The notes under the pieces were generated by a model. The model was not told where the DNA came from, ran no database searches, and worked only from the letters and a program-made list of their open reading frames with translations. A stretch of 6,992 nt of DNA from JBMNNU01 sp050942695 (lineage in GTDB: Bacteria; Chloroflexota; UBA6077). The DNA is taken from the NCBI GenBank assembly GCA_050942695.1, contig JBMNNU010000169.1, forward strand, positions 1 to 6,992, read 5' to 3'. The position numbers were made by a program, and so were the translations under genes. Below, one piece after another: positions 6,124 to 6,992 of the stretch; the first letter of the stretch is position 1; every line of letters starts with the position of its first letter.

Positions 6124-6992
6124 TTATGCCGATTGGGTAGAGGCCTCTAGCTCCTCGAATTCTTTTCGGCCGTAGTAGATCTCTCTATCCAGCATGCCCT
6201 CGGTCCGGGCTACCGCCACGGTAACGGCAGCATCACCGGTCACGTTCAGGGTCGTCCTGAACATGTCGGCGATCCGGTCCACACCCGCGATGATTGCGAT
6301 GCCTTCCAGAGGTAGACCTATTGCGGTGAGCACCAGGCTCATCATGATCAGACCTGCACCAGGAACACCGGCAGCGCCGATGGAAGCCAACGTTGCCGTC
6401 ATGATCACGGTGAACTGCTGCTCTATGGTTAGGGCAACACCGAAGAACTGGGCAATAAGTACGGTTGCCACTCCCATGTAGATCGCAGTGCCGTCCATGT
6501 TGATGGTAGCGCCAAGAGGCAGGCTGAAGCCGTAGATCGATCTAGGCACCCCCATCTTCCTCTCGGCTGCTGCCATGTTCAGCGGCAGGGCAGCAGCACT
6601 AGAGCAGGTGGAGAAGGCCACGGCCATAAATTCGACCGCGTTTTTGAAGAATCGGACGGGGTTAACCCCACCTATGCCCCCGACTATCAACGAGTAGATG
6701 ATCGCCGCATGCAGGATAGCGCCGATCGCAACTCCCACCAGGTACTTGGCCAACGGGACCATGATGGAAAATCCAATAGCCCCCGCAACCCAAGCCATCA
6801 GAGCAGCCACACCGAAGGGGGCGTAACCCATTACGATCCCGACCAGCTTCAGGATGACCTCGTTAGCCTGGTCGAACAGAGACCTGAGGCCAGCAGCCTT
6901 ATCTCCAACCATCGCCATGGCAACCCCTAGGAAGAGCGCAAATACGATGATCTGGAGCATGTCGGCTCTAGCCATAGCGTCTACAGGGTTGA
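6124..6992 (-). CDS. Dicarboxylate/amino acid:cation symporter, C-terminal part (N-terminus beyond window)
   Basis: A sodium- or proton-coupled symporter of the DAACS family (GltP/GltT/DctA type) in the inner membrane. The frame stays open to the window end and encodes NPVDAMARADMLQII, the conserved stretch before a core membrane segment, so the Met at 6975 is internal and roughly the first third is missing. Numbering from that Met: HP1 hairpin AFSTCSSAAALPLNM (120-134), the signature NMDGT (159-163) in TM7, HP2 hairpin ASIGAAGVPGAGLI (197-210), and TM8 with DRIADMFRTTLNVTGDA (233-249). The Arg in MFRTTLN aligns with the side-chain carboxylate-binding Arg of GltPh, and the surrounding pattern is closer to glutamate/aspartate carriers than to DctA, so an acidic amino acid is the likely substrate. 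The C-terminal tail is charged (GRKEFEELEAST). It converges with the MFS gene across the 6060-6109 hairpin. Confidence 0.93.
   Translation of the reverse strand, partial: NPVDAMARADMLQIIVFALFLGVAMAMVGDKAAGLRSLFDQANEVILKLVGIVMGYAPFGVAALMAWVAGAIGFSIMVPLAKYLVGVAIGAILHAAIIYSLIVGGIGGVNPVRFFKNAVEFMAVAFSTCSSAAALPLNMAAAERKMGVPRSIYGFSLPLGATINMDGTAIYMGVATVLIAQFFGVALTIEQQFTVIMTATLASIGAAGVPGAGLIMMSLVLTAIGLPLEGIAIIAGVDRIADMFRTTLNVTGDAAVTVAVARTEGMLDREIYYGRKEFEELEASTQSA

Noticed and set aside
6124..6975. Complete short symporter starting at the Met at 6975
   Set aside because: The frame stays open to the window edge and the upstream codons encode the conserved NPVDA stretch, so the Met is internal and the gene is merely cut by the window.

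Overview
The window reads as an ordinary bacterial chromosome segment. It has Shine-Dalgarno sites (AAGGAG before the MFS gene, AGAGG before lysC), sigma70-like promoter pairs, short intergenic gaps and moderate-to-high GC. I see no transposase, phage gene, CRISPR array, rRNA or tRNA. The protein style is compatible with a Chloroflexota-type lineage, but that is an impression and not something the sequence proves.

Layout from left to right. Positions 1-348 hold no gene. The first 200 bases form a nested, imperfect inverted repeat with inverted ends, followed by a strong hairpin and then the start region of the first gene. Next come two plus-strand genes: a six-TM histidine-kinase-like sensor (349-1749) and a small two-TM protein of unknown function (1928-2278). 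They run towards a minus-strand operon, thrB (homoserine kinase, 4477-3569) then lysC (aspartate kinase, 3562-2345). The convergent junction at 2279-2344 carries a perfect 20-bp stem built from CTGA-type heptads. A divergent 220-bp region separates thrB from an MFS transporter (4698-5939, plus). A second bidirectional hairpin terminator (6060-6109) separates that gene from the minus-strand C-terminal part of a glutamate/aspartate-type symporter, whose N-terminus lies beyond the window edge.

Functionally, lysC starts the aspartate-family pathway and thrB commits homoserine to threonine. A 6-bp gap and a ribosome site inside the end of thrB suggest translational coupling. Neither hom nor thrC is in the window. 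The neighbouring DAACS symporter carries the arginine typical of acidic amino-acid carriers, so aspartate supply is a possible but unproven link. The MFS substrate cannot be read from sequence.

The most notable observation is in the sensor kinase. Its ATP-binding half looks intact and its membrane part carries a RegB-like GGxxNPL motif. However, the phosphoacceptor His of the H-box is Phe (F246) and the phosphatase Thr position is Pro (P250), while a His appears where the family usually has Phe (H240). This looks like a pseudo-histidine kinase or a rewired one. A second observation is a well-placed internal ribosome site and ATG in lysC that could produce a separate regulatory subunit, as in alpha/beta aspartokinases.
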